A stretch of DNA of 64,000 bases, from positions 7,502,001 to 7,566,000 of the forward strand of contig NZ_CP114413.1 of the NCBI RefSeq assembly GCF_027270315.1. The letters run 5' to 3'. The translations under genes and the position numbers were made by a program. Shown here in pieces: positions 8,919 through 16,377 of the stretch. The DNA is from Streptomyces cinnabarinus (GTDB lineage Bacteria; Actinomycetota; Actinomycetes; Streptomycetales; Streptomycetaceae). Each line of letters starts with the position of its first letter. Position 1 is the stretch's first letter. The notes under the pieces were generated by a model. That model was not told the DNA's origin. It saw only the letters and a program-made list of their open reading frames with translations, and did not search any database.

Positions 8919-9467
8919 TCAGCCCTGCGGGCCTCGGTACCCCAGCGATGCCTCGATCCGGCCCGCCAGATGGTCCTTCTGGACCGGGCCGCGCAGCGAC
9001 GAACCCGCCAGCCAGGTCCGGCACTTGCTGGCCAGCAGCAGCCCGAAGCTCTCCGCCTCCTGCTCGTCGGACAGATCGAAGCGGCTGCGCGCGGCCACCT
9101 GCCGTACCGTCGCCTCCAGCTGGGCGTGGTCCTGGAGCAGCCGGGCCGCCACCGCGACGCCGTCGACGTGATGACCGCTGTGCCCGGCCTGCATGTGCCA
9201 CAGCTCGTGGCCGAGGATCACCAACTGGTGGTCGGGCGCGGTGCGTTCCTCGATGACGACGAGGTCCTGGTCGGCCATGTCGAGCCAGAGCCCGCTCGCG
9301 GTGTCGGCCGGGAAGGCGGCCATCCGGAACCGGACCGGGCGGCCACGGCGTCTGGCCATCGCCGCGCAGAGCGCGCCGTACAGGTCGGCCGGGCGCGCCG
9401 GAGCGGGAAGCTCCAGTTCGCCGACCAGTTCGCCGCACAGGCGGTGCATGTCCCTACGGATGCCCAC
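8919..9467 (-). CDS. ImmA/IrrE-family metallo-endopeptidase
   Basis: A 182-residue protein with the zinc-protease helix LGHELWHMQAGH (HExxH at residues 87-91) and a downstream EQEAESFG segment that supplies the third ligand. ImmA/IrrE proteases cleave a cognate XRE-type repressor to relieve repression. The GTG at 9467 is chosen because GGGGGAGA precedes it by 4-5 nt; an alternative GTG overlapping the upstream TGA would add six residues. The gene directly follows the XRE regulator gene, with only about 14 nt from its stop, which is the classic order of such pairs. The likely role is switch-like proteolytic control of the neighbouring regulator (inference from the family). Confidence 0.8.
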   Translation of the reverse strand: MGIRRDMHRLCGELVGELELPAPARPADLYGALCAAMARRRGRPVRFRMAAFPADTASGLWLDMADQDLVVIEERTAPDHQLVILGHELWHMQAGHSGHHVDGVAVAARLLQDHAQLEATVRQVAARSRFDLSDEQEAESFGLLLASKCRTWLAGSSLRGPVQKDHLAGRIEASLGYRGPQG

Positions 9468-9481
9468 AGTTCTCCCCCGGG

Positions 9482-10132
9482 TCACGACTCGGGCCGCTTG
9501 ACGCTCTCCAGGAGCATGTCCAGCCATTCGGCGACCTTGTCGCGATGCTGGTCGGTGGGCAGTTGCGCGGCCCGCCAGGCGATCCCGCGCACGCCGTGGT
9601 CCTGCAGCAGCCGCTCCAGCGGGTCCTCGGCCGTCGCGGCCGTCTCCCGCTCGGCGAGCTGCTGGAGGAGCTCCTGTTCGGTGCGCTGGAGGGCGCCCGC
9701 GAGGGCCTCGGGGTCCTCGGCGGTGAGGAATCCCGCGTGCACCCGGAAGAAGCGCTGGATGGCGTCGCAGTGCTCCATCGTGGGGCGCCGGTCGCCGTTT
9801 ATCAGGGCGCCCGCCTGCTGCCGTGACATGGCCGCGCCGTCGGCGATCTCCTGCTGGGTGTACTTGCGGCCGTTGGGCTTGAGCCGGGTACGGCGCAGCA
9901 GGTCCAGGCGTTGCAGAAAGCGGGCCTGGATGTCGGGCTCGCCCGCGCGGCGGCCGCTGAGCAGCGCCTTGACCACGGGCTCGGGAACACCGGAGGCGAC
10001 GGAGAGCCTGCCGCTGTGGAAGACGTCGGCGTGTGGCACGTCCAGCCGGTCGGCGAGCGCGCTCACCCGAACCACGACGGCCGGCAGTGCCGCCGTCCCC
10101 GTGGCGCCCGGACCCTCGAAGCCACCCGTCAC
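9482..10132 (-). CDS. XRE-family helix-turn-helix regulator paired with ImmA-type protease
   Basis: A protein of about 216 residues with an internal XRE helix-turn-helix around residues 90-118 (GRKYTQQEIADGAAMSRQQAGALINGDRRPTMEHCDAIQRFF). An unusual N-terminal 80 residues form a second helical segment that also looks repressor-like (VASGVPEPVVKALLSGRR). The C-terminal part is helical. The GTG at 10132 is preceded by GTAGGAG with 8-nt spacing; an ATG at 10159 has a poor site. It is followed by its protease gene and divergent from an MmyB-like protein gene. Regulation by proteolysis and autoregulation from the 10133-10356 intergenic region are likely. Confidence 0.75.
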   Translation of the reverse strand: MTGGFEGPGATGTAALPAVVVRVSALADRLDVPHADVFHSGRLSVASGVPEPVVKALLSGRRAGEPDIQARFLQRLDLLRRTRLKPNGRKYTQQEIADGAAMSRQQAGALINGDRRPTMEHCDAIQRFFRVHAGFLTAEDPEALAGALQRTEQELLQQLAERETAATAEDPLERLLQDHGVRGIAWRAAQLPTDQHRDKVAEWLDMLLESVKRPES

Positions 10133-10260
10133 CGACAGAACTCCTACGTCTCTCACCATCTCTTCACCAGCGGTCGCGTGTGAACTTCCCGGAGAGTAGC
10201 GGGTGGTTCGAACTCGCATCCAGGTCTCGCCACAACTGTGGCCAATTTCAGCCGTCAACC

Positions 10261-10310
10261 GGCATGAAATGCCACGATAGTTGACACCGCTTGCGTCGGG
10301 GCAGCAGGAT
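10261..10310 (+). promoter_or_regulatory. Promoter and candidate operator between XRE and MmyB-like genes
   Basis: TTGACA at 10281-10286 is followed after 18 nt by CAGGAT, a good sigma-70-type (HrdB-like) promoter for the 10357 gene. Just upstream, GGCATGAAATGCC (10261-10273) is a perfect 5-bp inverted repeat, and GTCAAC...GTTGAC arms flank it. This makes a plausible binding site for the divergent XRE regulator. Confidence 0.5.
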
Positions 10311-10356
10311 CGGGGCGCCGCGTCAAGGCCGCACAGGCAAGAGGGGTGACCTCCCG

Positions 10357-11028
10357 ATGGCATATCAGGCAGGAGGGCAGCGGCCGGCACCGCGGCCCGT
10401 CCCCGAGAATCCCGAGGCCCAGGCCTACCTCCAGGACTACGCCACGCTCCTGGAAGCCGTGTCCTTCCCCTCCGTGGTGCTCGACCACCGCTGGGACGTC
10501 GTCCTGGCCAACACCGCTTTCGCGTCACTTTTCCGCGGCGTGGAGCCGCATCCCACGGCCATGCCCGGCGACAACTTCCTCCGGTTCGTGCTGTTCCACC
10601 CCGACGCCGGCACCGTCCTCGGCGACCACGAGTCCAGTTGGTGCCTGCCGATGCTGGCGAACTTCGCGGCCGCCGTGGAGCGGCACGGCCACGACCACGG
10701 ACTCCAGGCCATCCGCAGGGACATCGCCCAGGACCCGATCATGGAGGCCGCCTACCGGCACGGCCTGCCGCTGTGGATCCGCACGGTCGGCGAACAGGCC
10801 CTCGCCCACGACGGCGCCGTACGGCCGCTGCTCCACCCGGACCCGCGCTGGGGTGCCACCGACTGCCGGATCGTCGACGAGACCCCCGGCATCCTGAAGG
10901 ACATGGGCCACACCCGGATGACGCTGGTGCTGCGCGACCCGCGCCGCGCGACGCCCCCCTCGCGCCGGACCGGACGTCCGCGCCGCACGGCGGCCCACCT
11001 GAGCGTGGTGCCCGCCCCCGAGGTCTGA
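10357..11028 (+). CDS. Stand-alone MmyB-like ligand-binding (PAS-type) protein
   Basis: A 223-residue protein made almost entirely of the MmyB-like transcription-regulator ligand-binding domain. FPSVVLDHRWDVVLANTAFASLF is the hallmark PAS-like start (usually a buried L-D-x-x-W...N-x-A/P-A), followed by NFLRFVLFHPDA and the helical tail with RHGLPLWIRTVGEQ. In Streptomyces this domain is normally fused C-terminal to an XRE helix-turn-helix and binds fatty-acid-like ligands. Here no DNA-binding part is present. The Arg-rich C terminus (PSRRTGRPRRTAAH) is not a recognisable HTH. The ATG at 10357 follows GAGGGG, with a consensus promoter upstream. It is divergent from the XRE/ImmA pair, which suggests a split sensor (inference). 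Confidence 0.75.
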   Translation: MAYQAGGQRPAPRPVPENPEAQAYLQDYATLLEAVSFPSVVLDHRWDVVLANTAFASLFRGVEPHPTAMPGDNFLRFVLFHPDAGTVLGDHESSWCLPMLANFAAAVERHGHDHGLQAIRRDIAQDPIMEAAYRHGLPLWIRTVGEQALAHDGAVRPLLHPDPRWGATDCRIVDETPGILKDMGHTRMTLVLRDPRRATPPSRRTGRPRRTAAHLSVVPAPEV

Positions 11029-11034
11029 CGGGCA

Positions 11035-11059
11035 CCGTCGGCGTTCAGGTCGCCGACGG
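11035..11059. terminator. Stem-loop between MmyB-like and aminopeptidase P genes
   Basis: Perfect 9-bp arms CCGTCGGCG and CGCCGACGG with a 7-nt loop, located between two convergent genes, 6 nt after the first stop codon. Confidence 0.6.
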
Positions 11060-11095
11060 CGCCTGGTCAGAACCCGCTGACCCGGGCGGCCCCGC

Positions 11096-12517
11096 TCAGC
11101 CCGCGAACTCCCGCATCCACGCCTCCACCTCGGCGGCGGAACGCGGCAGTGCCGCCGACAGGTTCTCGTGACCGTCGGCGGTGACCAGGAGGTCGTCCTC
11201 GATGCGCACACCGATGCCCCGCCACTGCTCGGGCACCGTCAGATCGTCCGGCTGGAAGTACAGTCCGGGCTCGACGGTGAGCACCATGCCGGGCTCCAAC
11301 GCGCCGTCCACGTAGTCCTCGTTGCGTGCCTGGGCGCAGTCGTGGACGTCCAGGCCCAGCATGTGCCCGGTGCCCGCCATGGTGAACCGTCGTTGCAGAC
11401 CCAGCTCGTAGGCCCGCTCGGCCGGACCTTCGATGAAGCCCCAGGCCACCAGCCGCTCGGTGAGCGAGCGTTGGGCCGCCTCGTGGAAGTCACGGTAGTG
11501 CGCGCCCGGCTTGACGGCCGCCATGCCCGCCTCCTGGGCCTCGAACACGGCCTCGTAGATCTCCCGTTGGAGGGGGGTGAAGGTGCCGCTGACCGGGAGG
11601 GTGCGGGTGACGTCCGCGGTGTAGAGCGTGCGGGTCTCGACGCCCGCGTCCAGCAGAAGAAGTTCGCCCGGCCGGACCGGGCCGTCGTTGTCCTGCCAGT
11701 GCATGATCGTGGCGTGCTCCCCGGCGGCGCAGATCGAGCCGTAGCCGACGTCATTGCCGTCGACCCGGGCGCGCCGGAAGAAGGTGCCCTCGATCCAGCG
11801 CTCCGAGGTGGCGACGGCCTGCGACAACTCCCGTACGACATCGGTGAAGCCGCGGACCGTGGCGTCGACGGCGCGGCGCAGCTCGCCGATCTCCCAGGCG
11901 TCCTTGACCAGCCGCAGCCCGGACACCGCCTCCTCCAGGGCGTCGTCGCGCGCCTCGTCGGTGTCGACGACGGCCTGCAGCGCGGGGTCGACGCCGCGGA
12001 CGATCCGGGTGGGCGCGGGCACGGAGTGGGTGAGGTCCTCGGCGACGGCGCGGATGTCACGGCAGGGGAGGCCCAGGACCAGCTCGGACTCGGCGAGCGT
12101 GCGGCGGCGGCCCATCCACAGTTCGGCGGTGTAGCCGGTCCAGAACTCGTCGCTGTCCCGGCTGTCGCGGGGGAGCTGGTAGCAGTGCGCGTCATGGCCG
12201 CCGTCGGGGCGCGGCTCCAGCACCAGGGCGCCGTCCCGGGCCTGGTCGCCGGTGAGATGCACATAGCCGGAGTACGGGCGGAACGGATAGTGGGTGTCGT
12301 TGGAGCGGGTCCGCAGGCCGCCCGACGGCACGATCAGCCGCTCGCCCGGGAACAGCGCGGAGAGGGCGGCGCGGCGGCGGGCCGCGTAGGGCGACTGCTC
12401 GGCGAGGAGCAGGTCCCTGCGCTCGTTGTCGGCCCAGCCCGTGCGCATCAGCGCGGAGAGTTCCTCGGAGATTCCTCGGTACAGACCGTTCTTTCGGCCC
12501 TTCGCCACGTCGGGCAC
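11096..12517 (-). CDS. Xaa-Pro aminopeptidase (aminopeptidase P, M24B)
   Basis: A 473-residue protein with an N-terminal AMP_N domain (about residues 45-190) and a C-terminal pita-bread M24 domain. The dinuclear metal ligands are visible in order: LLLLDAGVE, YTADVTRTL, MAGTGHMLGLDVHD, LTVEPGLY and VRIEDDLLVT. The enzyme removes N-terminal residues that precede proline. The ATG start at 12517 leaves a divergent 65-nt spacer to the hydroxyproline dehydrogenase operon. A prolidase-type peptidase beside hydroxyproline catabolism is functionally coherent, since it can release proline- and hydroxyproline-containing peptides (inference). No signal peptide is present, so it is cytosolic. Confidence 0.93.
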   Translation of the reverse strand: MPDVAKGRKNGLYRGISEELSALMRTGWADNERRDLLLAEQSPYAARRRAALSALFPGERLIVPSGGLRTRSNDTHYPFRPYSGYVHLTGDQARDGALVLEPRPDGGHDAHCYQLPRDSRDSDEFWTGYTAELWMGRRRTLAESELVLGLPCRDIRAVAEDLTHSVPAPTRIVRGVDPALQAVVDTDEARDDALEEAVSGLRLVKDAWEIGELRRAVDATVRGFTDVVRELSQAVATSERWIEGTFFRRARVDGNDVGYGSICAAGEHATIMHWQDNDGPVRPGELLLLDAGVETRTLYTADVTRTLPVSGTFTPLQREIYEAVFEAQEAGMAAVKPGAHYRDFHEAAQRSLTERLVAWGFIEGPAERAYELGLQRRFTMAGTGHMLGLDVHDCAQARNEDYVDGALEPGMVLTVEPGLYFQPDDLTVPEQWRGIGVRIEDDLLVTADGHENLSAALPRSAAEVEAWMREFAG

Positions 12518-12563
12518 CTCTTCCGTGTGGTGGACGTTCCGTTGACGTTCCCAGTGCGAGAAG

Positions 12564-12574
12564 TATGTGACATA
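12564..12574. promoter_or_regulatory. Candidate GntR operator upstream of hydroxyproline operon
   Basis: TATGTGACATA is a perfect 5-bp inverted repeat around a central G, 9 nt before the GTG at 12583 and inside the divergent promoter region. It shares TGACAT with the palindrome at 15444-15455 and with the region before the GntR gene. Confidence 0.5.
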
Positions 12575-12582
12575 GTACTGGT

Positions 12583-13740
12583 GTGAGCAAGCGACTGACC
12601 TGCGACGTCGTGGTCGTCGGAGCCGGAATGGTGGGCGCCGCCTGCACGTTCTACGCGACCCGGGCGGGCCTCGACGTGATCCTCGTCGACCGTGGCCCGG
12701 TGGCGAGCGGCACCACCGGCGCCGGCGAGGGCAACCTCCTGGTCTCCGACAAGGAGCCCGGTCCGGAACTGGACCTGGCGCTCCTCTCGGCCCGCCTCTG
12801 GGCCGAACTCGCAGAGGAGTTCGGGGAGGCCGTCGAGTACGAGGCCAAGGGCGGTGTGGTGGTCGCCTCGACGCCGGACGGCCTCGCGGCCCTGGACCGT
12901 TTCGCCCACGGACAGCGCGCGGCCGGAGTCCTCGCCGAGACCGTCGCGGGGGACGGGCTGTACGGCCTCGAACCCCACCTGGCCAAGGGCCTGCCCGGCG
13001 GTGTGCTGTATCCGCAGGACTGCCAGGTCATGCCCGCCCTGGCCGCCGCCGTCCTGGCCCGCGCCTCGGGCGCCCGCCTGCTGACCGGCCACACCGTGAC
13101 AGCCGTACTGCGCACCCCCGACGGCACGGTCCGCGGCGTCCGCACCGACCACGGCGACCTCCACGCCCCGGCCGTCGTCAACGCCGCCGGCACCTGGGGC
13201 GGCGACCTGGCCGCCCTCGCCGGAGCCCACCTCCCGGTGCTCCCGCGCCGCGGCTTCGTCCTGGTCACCGAACCGCTCCCGCGCCTGATCCACCACAAGG
13301 TGTACGCCGCCGACTACGTGGCCGACGTGGCCAGCGACTCCGCCGCGCTCCAGACCTCCCCGGTCGTGGAGGGCACCGCCGCCGGACCGGTGCTGATCGG
13401 CGCCAGCCGGGAACGGGTCGGCTTCGACCGCTCCTTCTCGCTCCCCGTGGTCCGCGCCCTGGCCGCCGGAGCGACCCGGCTCTTCCCGGTCCTGGCGGAC
13501 GTCCGCGCGATGCGCTCCTACGTCGGCTTCCGCCCGTACCTCCCCGACCACCTGCCCGCCATCGGCCCCGACCCCCGGGTCCCCGGACTGCACCACGCCT
13601 GCGGGCACGAGGGCGCCGGCATCGGCCTCGCCACCGGCACCGCGCACCTCATCGCCCAGACCCTGACCGGCCGGACCCCCGACCTCGGTCTGACGCCCTT
13701 CCGCCCCGACCGCTTCCCCGCCCCCGAGGAGGCCGCGTGA
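12583..13740 (+). CDS. FAD-dependent oxidoreductase, D-hydroxyproline dehydrogenase beta-like subunit
   Basis: A 385-residue DAO-type flavoprotein. The FAD dinucleotide fold is VVVGAGMVGAACTFYATRAG near the N terminus, and RSYVGFRPYLPDHLPAIG with HACGHEGAGIGLATG near the C terminus closes the flavin site. It matches the catalytic subunit of HcnABC/LhpBEF-type amino-acid dehydrogenases that oxidise D-hydroxyproline (or D-proline/sarcosine-like substrates) to the pyrroline carboxylate. The following two genes encode the ferredoxin-like and second flavoprotein subunits, with GTGA or longer overlaps, so a heterotrimer is likely. The GTG start lacks a clear Shine-Dalgarno site and the transcript may be leaderless (inference). 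The operon context, rather than this sequence alone, points to hydroxyproline. Confidence 0.8.
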   Translation: MSKRLTCDVVVVGAGMVGAACTFYATRAGLDVILVDRGPVASGTTGAGEGNLLVSDKEPGPELDLALLSARLWAELAEEFGEAVEYEAKGGVVVASTPDGLAALDRFAHGQRAAGVLAETVAGDGLYGLEPHLAKGLPGGVLYPQDCQVMPALAAAVLARASGARLLTGHTVTAVLRTPDGTVRGVRTDHGDLHAPAVVNAAGTWGGDLAALAGAHLPVLPRRGFVLVTEPLPRLIHHKVYAADYVADVASDSAALQTSPVVEGTAAGPVLIGASRERVGFDRSFSLPVVRALAAGATRLFPVLADVRAMRSYVGFRPYLPDHLPAIGPDPRVPGLHHACGHEGAGIGLATGTAHLIAQTLTGRTPDLGLTPFRPDRFPAPEEAA

Positions 13741-14039
13741 CAACACCCCTGGACCTGGCCGGAGCCCACCCTGGACCCGCCTTCACGGTCACCCTGGACG
13801 GCCGGGAGATCGAGGCCCTGCCCGGACAGACCGTGGCCGCCGCGCTCTGGGCGGCCGGGATCACCTCCTGGCGCGGCACCCGCGGCACGGGCCGCCCGCG
13901 CGGTGTCTTCTGCGGCATCGGCATCTGCTTCGACTGCCTGGTGACCGTCAACGACCGCCCCAACCAACGCGCCTGCCTGCTGCCCCTGCATCCCGGCGAC
14001 GCCATCCGCACCCAGGAGGGGACGGGCCACGATGACTGA
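13737..14039 (+). CDS. (2Fe-2S)-binding protein, hydroxyproline dehydrogenase gamma-like subunit
   Basis: A 100-residue plant-type ferredoxin-like protein. Cysteines fit the [2Fe-2S] pattern: GVFCGIGICFDCLV gives C59, C64 and C67, and C80 follows in RACLL. It is the small subunit that links the two flavoproteins in HcnABC-type dehydrogenases. Its GTG overlaps the stop of the beta subunit (GTGA), and its 3' end overlaps the alpha-subunit start by 8 nt, so the three are translated together. The family is too small to give substrate information on its own. Confidence 0.88.
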   Translation: MTTPLDLAGAHPGPAFTVTLDGREIEALPGQTVAAALWAAGITSWRGTRGTGRPRGVFCGIGICFDCLVTVNDRPNQRACLLPLHPGDAIRTQEGTGHDD

Positions 14040-15429
14040 CCGACCGCACCTCGCGGTGATCGGCGCGGGCCCCGCGGGCCTCGCCGCGACCCTCGCGGCC
14101 GCCGCCCACGGTGTACGGGTCACCCTGATCGACGCGGCCCCCGAGGCGGGCGGCCAGTTCTACCGCCGGCCCGCGGCGGCCCTGGGCGCCCGCCGCCCCG
14201 AGGCCCTCCACCACCAGTGGCGCACCTGGGAGCGGCTGCGCGACGGACTGCGCGACCACGCGGACTCCGTACGGCACTTGACGGACCATCATGTCTGGCT
14301 CGTCGAACGCGGCCCCCGCGCGGGCTTCACCGTCCGGGCCCTCCTCGGCCCCGAGCAGACGGAACCCGCCGAGGTGTACGCAGACGCAGTGCTCCTGGCC
14401 ACCGGCGGCTACGAGAAGGTGCTCCCCTTCCCCGGCTGGACCCTCCCCGGCGTCATCACCGCGGGCGGCGCCCAGGCCATGCTCAAAGGCTCGCTGGCGG
14501 TGTCCGGCCGTACCGCGGTCGTCGCCGGGACCGGCCCCCTGCTGCTGCCGGTGGCCACCGGCCTCGCGGCGGCGGGCGTCGAGATCGCGGCCCTCGTGGA
14601 ATCCGCCGACCCCCTCGCCTTCGTACGGCGCTCCCGGGCGCTGCTCGCCGAGCCCGCCAAGGTCGTCGAAGGCGCCGGGTACGCGGCCCAATTGCTCCGG
14701 CACCGGGTGCCCGCGCTCGCCCGGCACGCCGTCGTCGAGGCGCACGGCACCGAGCGTCTTGAGGCGGTGACGGTGGCCGCGCTCGACCGCGCCGGGCGGG
14801 TCAGGCCCGGCACCGGGCGCCGGATCCCGTGCGACACACTGGCCGTCGGCCACGGCATGCTGCCGCACACCGACCTCGCAGAGACGCTCGGCTGCCGGCT
14901 CGACGGAGTCGCCGTGCACGTCGACGCGGAGCAGCGCACCGATGTGCCCGGCGTCTGGGCGGCGGGGGAGACCACCGGCATCGGCGGTGCCGCGCTCTCG
15001 CTGGCCGAGGGGCACATCGCGGGCCGGTCCGCCGCCGCGCGGCTGCACGGCACCGCACCCGACCCGCGCGCGTGGGCGGCGGCCGCGCGGACCCGGACCC
15101 GGCTGCGGGCCTTCTTCGCCGCGCTCGATGGCGTGTACGTGCCGCCCGCGCACTGGACTTCGCTGATCACCGACGACACCGTGGTGTGCCGCTGCGAGGA
15201 GGTCACCGGCGGTGCGGTCCGCGAGGCCGTCGAGGAACTCGGGGCCGGGGACGCGCGGACCGTCAAACTGCTGACCCGGGCCGGGATGGGCTGGTGCCAG
15301 GGGCGGGTGTGCGGACCGGCGGTCGCGGGACTCGCCGGATGCGCCCTGACCCCGTCCCGGCGGCCGTTCGCCCGGCCGGTGCCGCTCGGGGTGCTGGCGC
15401 GGTCCGAAGAGGCGGACGCCGACGCATGA
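14032..15429 (+). CDS. NAD(P)/FAD oxidoreductase, hydroxyproline dehydrogenase alpha-like subunit with BFD-type FeS domain
   Basis: A 465-residue flavoprotein. An FAD-binding motif (LAVIGAGPAGLAATLAAAAHG) opens the protein, followed by APEAGGQFYRRP. A second nucleotide fold sits around AVVAGTGPLLLPVATGLAAAG. WAAGETTGIGGAALSLAEGHIAG contacts the flavin. A C-terminal BFD-like [2Fe-2S] domain has VVCRCEEVTGG and GWCQGRVCGP. This architecture is that of the HcnB/LhpF-type subunit of amino-acid dehydrogenases, which passes electrons from the substrate flavoprotein toward the respiratory chain. The ATG lies inside the end of the ferredoxin gene. Together with its neighbours it forms the oxidising step of the pathway. 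Confidence 0.85.
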   Translation: MTDRPHLAVIGAGPAGLAATLAAAAHGVRVTLIDAAPEAGGQFYRRPAAALGARRPEALHHQWRTWERLRDGLRDHADSVRHLTDHHVWLVERGPRAGFTVRALLGPEQTEPAEVYADAVLLATGGYEKVLPFPGWTLPGVITAGGAQAMLKGSLAVSGRTAVVAGTGPLLLPVATGLAAAGVEIAALVESADPLAFVRRSRALLAEPAKVVEGAGYAAQLLRHRVPALARHAVVEAHGTERLEAVTVAALDRAGRVRPGTGRRIPCDTLAVGHGMLPHTDLAETLGCRLDGVAVHVDAEQRTDVPGVWAAGETTGIGGAALSLAEGHIAGRSAAARLHGTAPDPRAWAAAARTRTRLRAFFAALDGVYVPPAHWTSLITDDTVVCRCEEVTGGAVREAVEELGAGDARTVKLLTRAGMGWCQGRVCGPAVAGLAGCALTPSRRPFARPVPLGVLARSEEADADA

Positions 15430-15443
15430 GCCATTCGCCAACA

Positions 15444-15455
15444 GTGACATGTCAC
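15444..15455. promoter_or_regulatory. Palindromic candidate GntR operator
   Basis: GTGACATGTCAC is a perfect 12-bp palindrome in the 46-nt gap between the dehydrogenase alpha subunit and the DapA-family gene. Such even palindromes are typical of FCD-GntR operators. It implies an internal regulated promoter. Confidence 0.55.
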
Positions 15456-15475
15456 ACTTCACCGAGGAGCCACGT

Positions 15476-16372
15476 ATGACCACCACCGACCACCGCCCCT
15501 GGCGAGGCGTCCTCGTCGCCACAGCGCTTCCGCTGACCGACGACCTCGCCGTGGACCACGCCAAGTACGCCGAGCACTGCGCGTGGCTCGTGGAGAACGG
15601 CTGCGACGGCGTCGTGCCGAACGGCTCGCTCGGCGAGTACCAGGTCCTCACCCCCGAGGAGCGGTCCAAGGTCGTCGAGACCGCGGTGTCCGCCATCGGC
15701 GGCGAGCGCGTGATGCCCGGCGTCGCCGCCTACGGCTCCGCCGAGGCCCGCCGCTGGGCCGAGCAGGCACGCGACGCGGGCTGCGCCTCCGTGATGCTGC
15801 TGCCGCCCAACGCCTACCGCGCCGACGAACGCTCGGTGCTGTCGCACTACGCGGAGGTCGCGAAGGCGGGCGTGCCGGTCGTGGCGTACAACAACCCCAT
15901 CGACACCAAGGTCGACCTGGTGCCGGAACTGCTCGCCCAGCTGCACGCCGAGGGGCACATCCACGCGGTCAAGGAGTTCTCCGGCGACGTCCGCCGCGCC
16001 TACCGCATCGCCGAACTCGCCCCGGAACTGGACCTGTTGATCGGCGCCGACGACGTCCTGCTGGAGCTGGCGCTGGCCGGCGCCAAGGGCTGGGTGGCCG
16101 GCTACCCGAACGCACTGCCCCGCGCGAGCGTCGAGTTGTACCGCGCGGCCGTCGCCGGGGACCTGGACACCGCCAGGGAGCTGTACACGCGACTGCACCC
16201 GCTGCTGCGCTGGGACTCCCGGGTCGAGTTCGTCCAGGCCATCAAGTTGTCCATGGACATCGTGGGGCGGCACGGCGGTCCCGTGCGCCCGCCGCGCGTC
16301 CCGCTGCTGCCCGAACAGGAGGCCGCCGTCAGGGCCGCCACGGAGAAGGCCGTCGCGGCCGGATTGGCGTAG
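15476..16372 (+). CDS. DapA-family pyrroline-4-hydroxy-2-carboxylate deaminase-like protein
   Basis: A 298-residue TIM-barrel protein of the dihydrodipicolinate synthase/N-acetylneuraminate lyase family. The Schiff-base lysine is K166 in HAVKEFSGD, the proton-relay Tyr is Y138 in VAYNNP, and the GTTGE-like loop is NGSLGE (49-54). In hydroxyproline catabolism a DapA-family enzyme deaminates and dehydrates pyrroline-4-hydroxy-2-carboxylate to alpha-ketoglutarate semialdehyde. Operon position makes that the preferred role over lysine biosynthesis. The ATG at 15476 follows GAGGAG by 6 nt; the ATG at 15449 sits in the palindromic operator and is not favoured. The alpha-ketoglutarate semialdehyde dehydrogenase needed next is not in the window. 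Confidence 0.85.
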   Translation: MTTTDHRPWRGVLVATALPLTDDLAVDHAKYAEHCAWLVENGCDGVVPNGSLGEYQVLTPEERSKVVETAVSAIGGERVMPGVAAYGSAEARRWAEQARDAGCASVMLLPPNAYRADERSVLSHYAEVAKAGVPVVAYNNPIDTKVDLVPELLAQLHAEGHIHAVKEFSGDVRRAYRIAELAPELDLLIGADDVLLELALAGAKGWVAGYPNALPRASVELYRAAVAGDLDTARELYTRLHPLLRWDSRVEFVQAIKLSMDIVGRHGGPVRPPRVPLLPEQEAAVRAATEKAVAAGLA

Positions 16373-16377
16373 GGACC

